A stretch of DNA of 64,000 bases. It comes from Thalassococcus arenae. GTDB taxonomy: Bacteria; Pseudomonadota; Alphaproteobacteria; Rhodobacterales; Rhodobacteraceae. The position numbers were made by a program, and so were the translations under genes. This document shows positions 25,079 through 32,928 of this stretch, piece by piece. Location: the NCBI RefSeq assembly GCF_019104745.1, contig NZ_JAHRWL010000001.1:1779001-1843000 (forward strand), read 5' to 3'. How positions within the stretch are numbered: position 1 is the first letter of the stretch; each line of letters starts with the position of its first letter. The notes below the pieces were generated by a model. The model was not told the DNA's origin. It saw only the letters and a list, made by a program, of their open reading frames with translations, and ran no database searches.

Positions 25079-26233
25079 CTATCGGCGCTCGCCGGCGCCC
25101 AGCGGCGTCAGCGGCGTTTGCTTGGGCACGCGCCCATAGGCCTCGGGCAGCGAGCAGGTTTTCAGCTGCGGCAGCACGCGGCTGCCGAAGTGCCGACATT
25201 CGTCCAGATGCGGGTAGCCCGAGAAGATGAAGGCGCGGATGCCCATCTTGCGGTATTGCTCGATCTCGCTCAGCACCTGGTCGGTGGACCCCACCAGCGC
25301 CGCGCCGCAGCCCGAGCGCGCCCGGCCGATCCCGGTCCAGAGATGCGGCTCGACATAGCCGAACTGGTCGGCCAGTTCCCGCGCGCGCGCCTGGTGGCTG
25401 ACGCCAAGCGAACCGCTGTCCAGCGCCCGTTCGCGGATAAGCTTGCCGTATTCGTCGTTCAATTTGGACACGATGTAGTCGGCGTATTCCCGGGCCTCGG
25501 CCTCGGTGTCGCGGACGACCATGTGCACGCGCAGGCCGTAATCCAGCGTGCGGTCGGATTTCTCGGCCACCGCGTTCACCGCCTTCATCCGCTCGGCGAT
25601 CTGGTCCTTGGGTTCTGGCCACATCAGGTAGACGTCGCAATGCTGGCCGCACAGGTCCAGCGCGTCGGGGGAATAGCCGCCGAAATAGAGCATTGGTCCC
25701 CCGGTCTGGTAGGGCTTGGCCGGATCGGTGGTCAGGCCATGGAACTGATAGACCTGGCCATCGTAGTTGATTTCATCCTGCGTCCAGGCCTGCTTGAGGA
25801 TTTCCACCACCTCGCGCGACCGTTGATAGCGATACCTGCTTTCGGCCTTTTCGCCCGGGAAATCGGACGAAATGATGTTCACCGTCAACCGGCCTTGCAG
25901 CATGTGGTCCAGCGTGGCGATGGTTCGGGCCAGCATGATCGGCTGCATCTCGCCGCAACGAACGGCGGCCAGCAGGTTGATCCGGTCGGTGATCGGCGCG
26001 CAGCCTGCCACGAAGGACAGCGTGTCCTGCCCGACCTGGTAGGACGACGGGCAGAGGATGTTGCGAAAGCCCTGTGCCTCGGCCTCTTTCACGATGCCCG
26101 AGCAATGCGCCCAGGACGAGCGCAGGTTGCCGTCGGGCACGCCCAGGAACTGGTAGTCGTCCGAGCAGAGCGCGGCGAACCAAGACACTTCGGCGGCGTC
26201 GAGATCCGGAGAGGTGATGGGAACAACCGTCAT
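25079..26233 (-). CDS. SsuD-like FMNH2-dependent sulfonate monooxygenase (SmoC-like candidate)
   Basis: A 384-residue bacterial luciferase-like monooxygenase, nearly the length of SsuD (alkanesulfonate monooxygenase). Residues that I recall as the SsuD active site align: Trp205 in YLMWPEP, Arg235 and His237 in GLRVHMVV, Arg306 in GIGRARSG, and Tyr340 and His342 in SGYPHLDE. The GSD-like loop region reads NIISSDFPGEK, and the SsuD cysteine 54 is not obviously conserved. It opens the minus-strand unit and is divergent from the GntR regulator. With flavin reductase and aldo/keto reductase neighbours it fits sulfoquinovose monooxygenase, which releases sulfite and 6-oxo-glucose. Other sulfonates remain possible. 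Confidence 0.88.
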   Translation of the reverse strand: MTVVPITSPDLDAAEVSWFAALCSDDYQFLGVPDGNLRSSWAHCSGIVKEAEAQGFRNILCPSSYQVGQDTLSFVAGCAPITDRINLLAAVRCGEMQPIMLARTIATLDHMLQGRLTVNIISSDFPGEKAESRYRYQRSREVVEILKQAWTQDEINYDGQVYQFHGLTTDPAKPYQTGGPMLYFGGYSPDALDLCGQHCDVYLMWPEPKDQIAERMKAVNAVAEKSDRTLDYGLRVHMVVRDTEAEAREYADYIVSKLNDEYGKLIRERALDSGSLGVSHQARARELADQFGYVEPHLWTGIGRARSGCGAALVGSTDQVLSEIEQYRKMGIRAFIFSGYPHLDECRHFGSRVLPQLKTCSLPEAYGRVPKQTPLTPLGAGERR

Positions 26234-26278
26234 AACATGCCTCTGACATGCGTCATTTTGTCTTGCGTAGCACTGGCG

Positions 26279-26304
26279 ATGATGTAGATCAATAGTGTAT
26301 CAAT
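26279..26304. promoter_or_regulatory. Candidate operator in the monooxygenase/GntR divergent spacer
   Basis: Two direct copies, GTAGATCAAT (26284-26293) and GTGTATCAAT (26295-26304), are spaced by 11 bases, about one helical turn, in the 87-base divergent spacer. The first overlaps ATGAT-GTAG-ATCAA (26279-26292), which matches nine of ten positions of an FNR-type box. Either GntR autoregulation or oxygen control could be read from this; the sequence alone does not decide. Confidence 0.4.
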
Positions 26305-26320
26305 TTGCTGCCGACCAAAG

Positions 26321-27019
26321 ATGGACCGTCACGCTCTTCCCCTGCACATCCAGATCAGCGAAATGCTGATCCGCGAAATCCAGTCGGGCCGGCTGGTGGA
26401 TGGCGAACGGCTTCCGCCGGAACGGGCCTTTGCCGAACGGTTGGGGATTTCCGTGGGCACGTTGCGCAAGGCCTTGGCCGACCTGGCTGACAAGGGATTG
26501 TTGGAGCGCGTGCAAGGGTCGGGCAACTACGTGCGCGCACGGGCCGACGTCAAATCGGTCTACGCGTTCTTCCGTGTCGAACGTGTCGAAGGCGGCGGAT
26601 TGCCGACTGCCGAGATCCTGTCCGTGGACCGTGTGCGCAAGGACGGTGTCCTGCCCGCATTCGGCACCAGCGCCGAGGCGCATCGCATCCGGCGATTGCG
26701 GCGGTTGGGCAACGTGCCGGCCGTTCTGGAAGAAATCTGGCTGGACGGGGATTATGCCCCGACGCTCACCCGTGACGACCTGTCGGAGTCGCTTTACCTG
26801 TTCTACCGCGAATCGCTGGGGCTGTGGATCACCCGGGCCGAGGACCGGCTGGGACTGGACGTCGTGCCCGACTGGTCGCCGCAATCCTTCGGCCCGCCGC
26901 GCGGTTCGCAGACGCTGATGGCGACGCGGATCAGCTGGGCGCAGGACGGTGCCCGGGCCGAGGTGTCTCGCAACTGGATCGATACGGAGGTCGCCCGGTA
27001 CGTGGCGCGGATCGCATGA
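26321..27019 (+). CDS. GntR/HutC-family transcriptional regulator
   Basis: A 232-residue repressor-type regulator. The N-terminal winged helix-turn-helix spans about residues 5-70 (LPPERAFAERLGISVGTLRKALADL, given here in two parts: LPPERAFAERLGIS and VGTLRKALADL) and is followed by a UTRA-like effector domain of about 150 residues. The start ATG lies at the edge of the divergent spacer shared with the monooxygenase. Its stop overlaps the ATG of the Gfo/Idh gene (ATGA at 27016-27019). It most likely senses the substrate or a pathway intermediate and controls the adjoining catabolic genes; this is inference from position. Confidence 0.9.
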   Translation: MDRHALPLHIQISEMLIREIQSGRLVDGERLPPERAFAERLGISVGTLRKALADLADKGLLERVQGSGNYVRARADVKSVYAFFRVERVEGGGLPTAEILSVDRVRKDGVLPAFGTSAEAHRIRRLRRLGNVPAVLEEIWLDGDYAPTLTRDDLSESLYLFYRESLGLWITRAEDRLGLDVVPDWSPQSFGPPRGSQTLMATRISWAQDGARAEVSRNWIDTEVARYVARIA

Positions 27020-28122
27020 AGGACAACACAGTGACCCAGGACGTGGTGAATTACGGCATCATCGGCTGCGGCATGATGGGGCAGGAGCATCTGCGCAACA
27101 TCGCCCTGTTGCCCGGTGCCCGCGCCGCGGCGATCTACGAGCCGAACGCGTTGATGGCGAACGCGGCCAAGGCGATCGCTCCGAACGCGCGGTTGTGCGA
27201 GTCGATCGAGGACCTGCTGTCGGACGACCTGCACTGCCTGCTGGTGGCCAGCCCCAACCACCTGCACGTCGCCCAACTCGAGGAAATCGCCGCGCGGCGC
27301 CCGCTGCCGTTGCTGATGGAAAAGCCGCTGTTCACGCACGAGACCGATGCGGACCGGATGGACCGGCTGGCGGCCAGCTACCCGGCGCCGATCTGGGTGG
27401 CGATGGAATACCGCTACATGCCGCCGATCCAGACCTTCCTGGACCAGTTGGACCGGGCCACTGGCCGCGTCACAATGTTCACGATCCGCGAACACCGCTT
27501 CCCTTTCCTGCCCAAGGTGGGCGACTGGAACCGGTTCAACCGAAACACCGGCGGTACGCTGGTCGAGAAATGCTGCCATTTCTTCGACCTGATGCGGCTG
27601 GTGCTGAGGTCCGATCCGGTGCGCGTCATGGCCAGCGCCGGGCAAGAGGTGAACCATCTCGACGAGGATTACGGCGGCGAGCGCCCCGACATCTGGGACA
27701 GCGCCTATGTGATCGTCGATTTCGCCAGCGGCGCGCGGGCAATGCTGGAGTTGTGCATGTATGCCGAAGGCGCGAAGTACCAGGAGGAGCTGTCGGCCGT
27801 GGGTCCGAATGGCAAGATCGAGGCCTTCGTGCCCGGCCCGGGCCGGTTCTGGCCCACCCATCTGGGAATCCCGCCCACCGCGCAGGTGGTGGTCAGCCCA
27901 CGCCACCCCAAGGGTCCGCAGGCCGTCGATATCCCGGTGGAACCGGCCTTGCTCGATGCCGGTGACCACAATGGCTCGACCTTTTACCAGCACCAGCGCT
28001 TTCTCGATGTCGTGCGCGGCAAGATCGCGCCCGAAGTCAGTGCTTTGGATGGCGCCTGGGCGGTTCGGGTGGGTCTTGCGGCGCAAGAATCGGCGATGAC
28101 CGGGCAGGCCGTGACGCTGTGA
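27016..28122 (+). CDS. Gfo/Idh/MocA family protein, candidate NAD-dependent sulfoquinovosidase
   Basis: A 368-residue two-domain protein. The N-terminal Rossmann fold has GIIGCGMMG (residues 14-22), and the family EKP motif is at residues 102-104 (MEKPLF). The C-terminal domain has NTGGTLVEKCCHFFDLMR, placing His188 where many members have the catalytic histidine. Members act as sugar dehydrogenases, but one branch (GH188) uses NAD in a redox-assisted glycoside hydrolysis of sulfoquinovosides. Translational coupling to the GntR gene, and the absence of any GH31-type sulfoquinovosidase in this window, make that role attractive here. Without alignment a plain dehydrogenase or oxidoreductase cannot be excluded. 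Confidence 0.85.
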   Translation: MKDNTVTQDVVNYGIIGCGMMGQEHLRNIALLPGARAAAIYEPNALMANAAKAIAPNARLCESIEDLLSDDLHCLLVASPNHLHVAQLEEIAARRPLPLLMEKPLFTHETDADRMDRLAASYPAPIWVAMEYRYMPPIQTFLDQLDRATGRVTMFTIREHRFPFLPKVGDWNRFNRNTGGTLVEKCCHFFDLMRLVLRSDPVRVMASAGQEVNHLDEDYGGERPDIWDSAYVIVDFASGARAMLELCMYAEGAKYQEELSAVGPNGKIEAFVPGPGRFWPTHLGIPPTAQVVVSPRHPKGPQAVDIPVEPALLDAGDHNGSTFYQHQRFLDVVRGKIAPEVSALDGAWAVRVGLAAQESAMTGQAVTL

Positions 28123-28318
28123 TCGGCGCCGGCCGCACCGCCCGGAACATGCTGCAGCGCAGTGTGTCGCGACCACAATACTGCGTGCGCGATTGCAAAC
28201 TTCCCCCCCAGATGCGCCAATTCGTTCTAGCGATTGTGGCGAAAATGCGTTAAGCACGCCTCAGAACAATATGCGGCCGCAGAAAAAAATGGCCGTGCAG
28301 AGGTAGAGCGGTGACATC

Positions 28319-31300
28319 ATGAATGCGATTGATTTCGTAGTCCGCACCCCCGTGGGTGCGGTGCAACGTGGTACGGTTGGCGGAGAAGGCCAAGGTTTCG
28401 TGATCCCGGCGGGATCGGGCGACCATATCTCTCTGAAACTTCTTCCGGTCGATGTGCGCGGCTACGACCGCGCCGGCGCGGATCTGCTGGTGACGCTGGC
28501 CGATGGGCGCGTCGTCGTTTTGCAGAACTATTTCGCGGGCGGGATCGACGGCGACGCGCAGCTGTTCCTGAGCTCGCACGGGACGCTTGTCGCAGTCGAT
28601 CTGAACGACGATGCCGGCACGCTGGTCGCGCAATACGCGGCCTCGGACAGTTGGGGTAAATGGAGCCCGAACGACGCGCTGATCTTTTACGACGATCCGA
28701 CCGTCGTCGCGAACGCGGCCTATGCCGAAGACGAGGAAGTGTCGATGCTGGCCGCCGGTCTGCTGGGCACCGGGGCCTTGGGCCTGGGTGGCGCCGGCGC
28801 CGCGGCCTTGGGCGGCGCAGCCGCTCTGGGAGCGCTGCGCGGCGGCAATGGCGGCAACGGTGGAGGCAGCGGTGGCGGCGGTGGTGGCACCACGTGGACG
28901 CCGCCCACCGTCAACGATCCGGACGCCGAACTGGCGATCTCGGGATCCGACGATCCGTCGATCACCGTCACGGGCACCGGCAACGCGGGCTCGACCGTGT
29001 CGATCACGATCGGCGATACCACGGTCGAATCGACGGCCGGTGATGGCGACACCTGGGAGGTCGTCTTCGAGGGTGACGATTTTCCGGCCGACGGCGAATA
29101 CGGAGACCTGACCGTCATCGTCACCGATCCCGACGGCACGGTCACCGAACTGGACGGTCCGAGCGTGGTCATCGATACCACACCGCCGATGATCGATATC
29201 CATGACGGCACGGTATCCACGGGCGATCTGTTCAACGCCGAAACCCATCCGGACGGTGTAACTGTCGCGGGTACGGGCGAAGCGGGCGCGACGCTGACCG
29301 CAACCGTCGGCGATCATTCCCAGACCGCGACGATCGGCGAGGATGGGACCTGGAGCTTCACCTTCGACGACAGCGTTCTGCCCGGCGGCGAATACGAGAC
29401 CGAAATCCTGCTGTCCGCGACCGATGCGTTCGGCAACACCACGGTGGTGACCGACACCGTGCTGATCGATACGGTCCCGCATCCCATCAGCATCGACAGC
29501 GTCGGCCCCGACAACCTGGTCAATGGCGCGGAAGCCGCAGCGGGTTTCGTCATCACCGGATCGTCGACACCCGGCGCTTCGGTCATGGTGACCTTCGAAG
29601 GCCTGTCGCAGGAAGTCGTCGCGGATGCGGCGGGGGTCTGGACGTTGACTGTCGCAGCCGGCACCGTGGCTGACGGCGAGTATACCGCCACCATCACGGC
29701 CTCTACCGTTGACGCGGCGGGGAATGCCAGTTCGACCACGTCCGACGTCGGGATCGATACTTTCGGGGCGGTCGCCCTGACCAATGCGCCGCTGACCGGC
29801 GACGACGTTGTGAACGCGACCGAACATGGTGCAGGGGTCACCCTGGTCGGCACATCGCAGCCGGGGTCGTCTGTCGCAGTGATGATCGGCGGGGTTACCC
29901 TGCCGGCCGCGGTGGCCGCCGACGGCACCTGGAGCGTGACATTCGGATCGGACAACCTGGCGCCCGGCACCTATGCTGCGACGGCGCAGATCACCGCGAC
30001 CGACAGCGCGGGCAACGTCACCGCCACGTCGCACGCATTCGCCGTCGACACCGAAAACGGCGTGACCGTGAACACCGCCGGCGTCGAAACCGACGGCATC
30101 GTCAACGCGGTCGAACGCAGCGACGGCGTGACCCTGACCGGCACGACCGAACCGGGATCCAGCGTGCAGGTCACGCTGGGCGGCGTGACCCTGCCCGCGA
30201 CTGTCGCCGCGAATGGCAACTGGAGCGTCACCTATCCCGCGTCGCAGATCGCATCCGGGGAAACCCGTGTTCCGGTCACCGCGGTTTCGACCGACGCGGC
30301 CGGAAACACCGCCACCGCTTCGGGCGAGGTGCAGGTCGACACATTGGTGCGCAACTTCGCCATGAATGGCGGCGTGGGCGGCGCGGACAGCGTCGTCAAC
30401 GCCATCGAGGCCGGCGCGGGCATCGCGCTGACCGGTACGACCGAACCGGGTGCATCGATCAGCGTCACCTTTGCCGGGGTCCCGGTCGCAGCCAGCGTCG
30501 ACGCGACCGGCAACTGGACGGCCTCCGTGCCGACCGGCCTGATCCCCAGGGGCGAGACGACGGCGCGGGTGTCGGTCAGTTCGACCGATATCGCGGGCAA
30601 TACCGCACAGACCAGCGCCGACATCCGCATCGACACGCTGGTCAACCGGCTGGACATGTCGGGCGCGCCGGTCACCCCGGACAACGTGGTCAACGCCGCC
30701 GAGGCGGCGGCAGGTCTGAGCCTGAACGGCACCGTCGAACAGGGGGCGTCGGTCACCGTCACCATCGGCGGAGTGGCCCACGCAGCGGCGGTCGGTGCCG
30801 GCGGCGCCTGGTCCGTCGCGATCCCCGGAACGTCGCTGGCCGGTCTCGACGGCGCGGTCGACGTGCTGATCCAGGCCACGGACGCGGCCGGAAACACAAG
30901 CAGCATCACCGAAACCATCGCCTTCGACACGACGGCGCCCGAAACACCGGGCTGGGTCGACTACACCCGGGGTCATTCCGGCATCACGTCGATCACCACG
31001 GACAGCACCGCGGACAACGTGTCGATCGGCCATGTCCAGAACGGGCTTTTCGGGCCGACGGTCCAGGAGGTCGGTATTTCGACGCAAGTCGATATCCCCG
31101 GGCGCGGCACCTATCACGCTTTCAGCGGCAGCGTGCCGGACGGATCGCACCTGGTGGTCACCGCTACCGACGCGGCGGGCAACAGCTCGGGCGCGTACCT
31201 GGTGACCGACGATCCCGCGACCTCGGACCTGACCTTCACCGACGCGATGGCGGGCGTCCTGGGCCGGTTCAACATCGAAACCATCGACCTGGAATTCGCC

Positions 31301-31516
31301 GAGGACACGAACCTGACCATCACCGAGGCGCAGCTGGTCGCCCTGTCGTCCAACTCTGACACGCTGGTCGTGCTTGGCGGGGCCGACGACAGCGTGACGA
31401 TCACCGGCGCGACCCGCGCAGGCAGCGCGGTGCAGGACGGCCAGGGGTTCAACGTCTTCACGTTGGGCGACGCCACGGTGTTGATCGACGACGATGTCAC
31501 CAACGTGGTGATCTGA
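28319..31516 (+). CDS. BapA-like repetitive adhesin, type I secretion substrate
   Basis: A 1065-residue acidic surface protein. The N-terminus (about 1-120) resembles the BapA prefix domain (VVRTPVGAVQRG...LVTLADGRVVVLQNYF). An Ala/Gly-rich linker ends near residue 190 in a glycine run. Seven Ig-like repeats of about 95 residues follow (roughly 198-875); each starts with a VNAxE-type module in six of seven cases and ends in a VxIDT strand. The last 190 residues contain LTITEAQLVAL and end DDVTNVVI, a hydrophobic tail typical of type I secretion signals. There is no N-terminal signal peptide and no RTX nonapeptide. The export genes follow directly. Likely function is biofilm or surface attachment. 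Confidence 0.9.
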   Translation: MNAIDFVVRTPVGAVQRGTVGGEGQGFVIPAGSGDHISLKLLPVDVRGYDRAGADLLVTLADGRVVVLQNYFAGGIDGDAQLFLSSHGTLVAVDLNDDAGTLVAQYAASDSWGKWSPNDALIFYDDPTVVANAAYAEDEEVSMLAAGLLGTGALGLGGAGAAALGGAAALGALRGGNGGNGGGSGGGGGGTTWTPPTVNDPDAELAISGSDDPSITVTGTGNAGSTVSITIGDTTVESTAGDGDTWEVVFEGDDFPADGEYGDLTVIVTDPDGTVTELDGPSVVIDTTPPMIDIHDGTVSTGDLFNAETHPDGVTVAGTGEAGATLTATVGDHSQTATIGEDGTWSFTFDDSVLPGGEYETEILLSATDAFGNTTVVTDTVLIDTVPHPISIDSVGPDNLVNGAEAAAGFVITGSSTPGASVMVTFEGLSQEVVADAAGVWTLTVAAGTVADGEYTATITASTVDAAGNASSTTSDVGIDTFGAVALTNAPLTGDDVVNATEHGAGVTLVGTSQPGSSVAVMIGGVTLPAAVAADGTWSVTFGSDNLAPGTYAATAQITATDSAGNVTATSHAFAVDTENGVTVNTAGVETDGIVNAVERSDGVTLTGTTEPGSSVQVTLGGVTLPATVAANGNWSVTYPASQIASGETRVPVTAVSTDAAGNTATASGEVQVDTLVRNFAMNGGVGGADSVVNAIEAGAGIALTGTTEPGASISVTFAGVPVAASVDATGNWTASVPTGLIPRGETTARVSVSSTDIAGNTAQTSADIRIDTLVNRLDMSGAPVTPDNVVNAAEAAAGLSLNGTVEQGASVTVTIGGVAHAAAVGAGGAWSVAIPGTSLAGLDGAVDVLIQATDAAGNTSSITETIAFDTTAPETPGWVDYTRGHSGITSITTDSTADNVSIGHVQNGLFGPTVQEVGISTQVDIPGRGTYHAFSGSVPDGSHLVVTATDAAGNSSGAYLVTDDPATSDLTFTDAMAGVLGRFNIETIDLEFAEDTNLTITEAQLVALSSNSDTLVVLGGADDSVTITGATRAGSAVQDGQGFNVFTLGDATVLIDDDVTNVVI

Positions 31517-31540
31517 GCCGTCCTGGCGTGACAAGTAACG

Positions 31541-31570
31541 TCCGGAGGCCCGGCCGAACCGGGCCCCGGA
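31541..31570 (+). terminator. Stem-loop between adhesin and its export genes
   Basis: A hairpin with GGCCCGG/CCGGGCC, loop CCGAA, is extended by TCCGG/CCGGA with one bulged A, giving 12 base pairs. Only a weak T-rich stretch follows. It could reduce read-through from the adhesin into the exporter, or protect the adhesin mRNA 3' end. Confidence 0.5.
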
Positions 31571-31611
31571 TCCCGAGATAACCATAATTCTTGCCGGTCA
31601 CGGGGGCAGAG

Positions 31612-32928
31612 ATGACGTTGAGCAGGCGAAGCCTGGGCATGATCGCGGCGATCGTCGTCTTGCCCGGGTGCATCAAGGGGACCGGTGACGGTGTGGTGTC
31701 GCGCTTCATCGGCGGACCGCAGGTGGCGGCGCCGCAGGAAAGCGCGGCCCAGCCCGCTGTCGCACGCGCCGAAGACGCTTCGCCGATCATCGCGGCACTT
31801 CAGGTACGCCCGACGGCGCTGACACCCGGCACGGCCTATGCCCGCATCGCCGACGGCGTGATCGCCTCGGACGCACGGGTGGCCGAGGCCGAGTTGCGTG
31901 TCGCGCGGCTGCGCGCCGAGGCCGCCAGGCGCAACTGGCTGCCCCGGATCGGGCCGCGCGTGTCGCTGAATTCGCTGGGTGATTTCGTCGCCGAACTGCT
32001 GATCAACCAGGTGCTGTTCGACAACGGCCGCAAGCAGGCCGAGCGTGACCTTGCCAAGGCCGATGTCGAACTGGCGGCCGTGACGCTGGTCGAAGACGGC
32101 AACGCGCGGGTGTTCGAGGCGCTGTCGCTTTACCTGAAGGCCGAGGAAGGCCGGACGCGCCAGGCCCATTACGAGGTCGCGCTGCGGGACATGAGCCAGT
32201 TCGAATGGGTCATGCAGCAGCGGGTCGAGGGTGGCGTGTCGAACATGGCCGATCTGAACGTGATCCGGCAAAAGCTGGCGTCGATCCGCGCGCGGCAAGG
32301 CGAGGCGCAAGAGGCGGTGACAACCGCGATGGCCGAGTTGAACGCCATGTCGGCCGTGCCGCTCGACGATGTGCGCGGCCTGTCCGCGCTGCAACCGGTC
32401 GCGGCTGGCCGTGCGTTGGCCGTGCTGCGTGCCGAGGCGGAACGCGACCGCACCCTTGCGGAGGCGCGTATCGCACGGGCCGGTCATCTGCCGGGCCTGT
32501 CGGCCACAGGCACCCTTGGCAAGGACGGCCTGAGCGGCGGTTTGGAAGCCGGCTCGGACCAGTTGTTCGGGCTGGGCACGATGGCCGAGCTCAAGGCGCT
32601 CGAGGCGACCAAGCTGACGGCAGAGCGCCGGATCGGCGAGGCCGACGAAACCGCCCGCCGCCAGATCGCCTCGCAATCGCGCCAGTTGGAAGCTTTCGAG
32701 CGTCAAGCTGCCGAAGCGGCGGCGCTCACGGCGTCGGCAAAACAGAACCTCGACCTGTTCCAGCGTCAATACGAAGGCGGGCAGCGGCAGGTGATGGACG
32801 TGGTCAACGTCTACGAGACCTATGCCAGCGCGTTGGAAACCGAAATCGACCTGAAGTACCGGGCCGCCCGTGCCGCGCTGGAACTGGCGCGTCTGCGCGG
32901 CGCGCTGGCCGAAGGCGCGCGGATTTGA
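31612..32928 (+). CDS. TolC-family outer membrane efflux protein, predicted lipoprotein
   Basis: The 438-residue outer-membrane channel of the type I secretion system. The long periplasmic coiled coils are seen in AEAELRVARLRAEAARR and the repeated AELxxLxAT pattern, and the family segment NLDLFQRQYEGGQRQVMDVV lies near the C-terminus. Unusually for a T1SS channel, the signal peptide ends in a lipobox, VLPGC, with cysteine at residue 20. ATG 31612 after GGGGGCAGAG is preferred over TTG 31591. The gene is followed by the ABC exporter with overlapping stop and start. Confidence 0.88.
   Translation: MTLSRRSLGMIAAIVVLPGCIKGTGDGVVSRFIGGPQVAAPQESAAQPAVARAEDASPIIAALQVRPTALTPGTAYARIADGVIASDARVAEAELRVARLRAEAARRNWLPRIGPRVSLNSLGDFVAELLINQVLFDNGRKQAERDLAKADVELAAVTLVEDGNARVFEALSLYLKAEEGRTRQAHYEVALRDMSQFEWVMQQRVEGGVSNMADLNVIRQKLASIRARQGEAQEAVTTAMAELNAMSAVPLDDVRGLSALQPVAAGRALAVLRAEAERDRTLAEARIARAGHLPGLSATGTLGKDGLSGGLEAGSDQLFGLGTMAELKALEATKLTAERRIGEADETARRQIASQSRQLEAFERQAAEAAALTASAKQNLDLFQRQYEGGQRQVMDVVNVYETYASALETEIDLKYRAARAALELARLRGALAEGARI

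Noticed and set aside
25079-26233. Reading the luciferase-like protein as a bioluminescence or RutA-type enzyme
   Set aside because: The SsuD-specific active-site pattern (YLMWPEP, GLRVHMVV, SGYPHLDE) is present, and no second luciferase subunit or rut genes adjoin it.
28889-30950. A CRISPR-like or satellite repeat array
   Set aside because: The repeated units are about 290 bases long, diverged in DNA and continuous in frame; they encode Ig-like domains.
28319-31516. RTX toxin or calcium-binding repeat protein
   Set aside because: No GGxGxDxUx nonapeptides; the glycine run near residue 180 is a plain linker.
28250-31585. A 1111-codon open frame on the minus strand covering the adhesin gene
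   Set aside because: It is the mirror of the adhesin's GC-rich codons, has a low-complexity Arg/Gly/Asp/His composition and no recognisable domain; the plus-strand protein has clear domains and an export operon.
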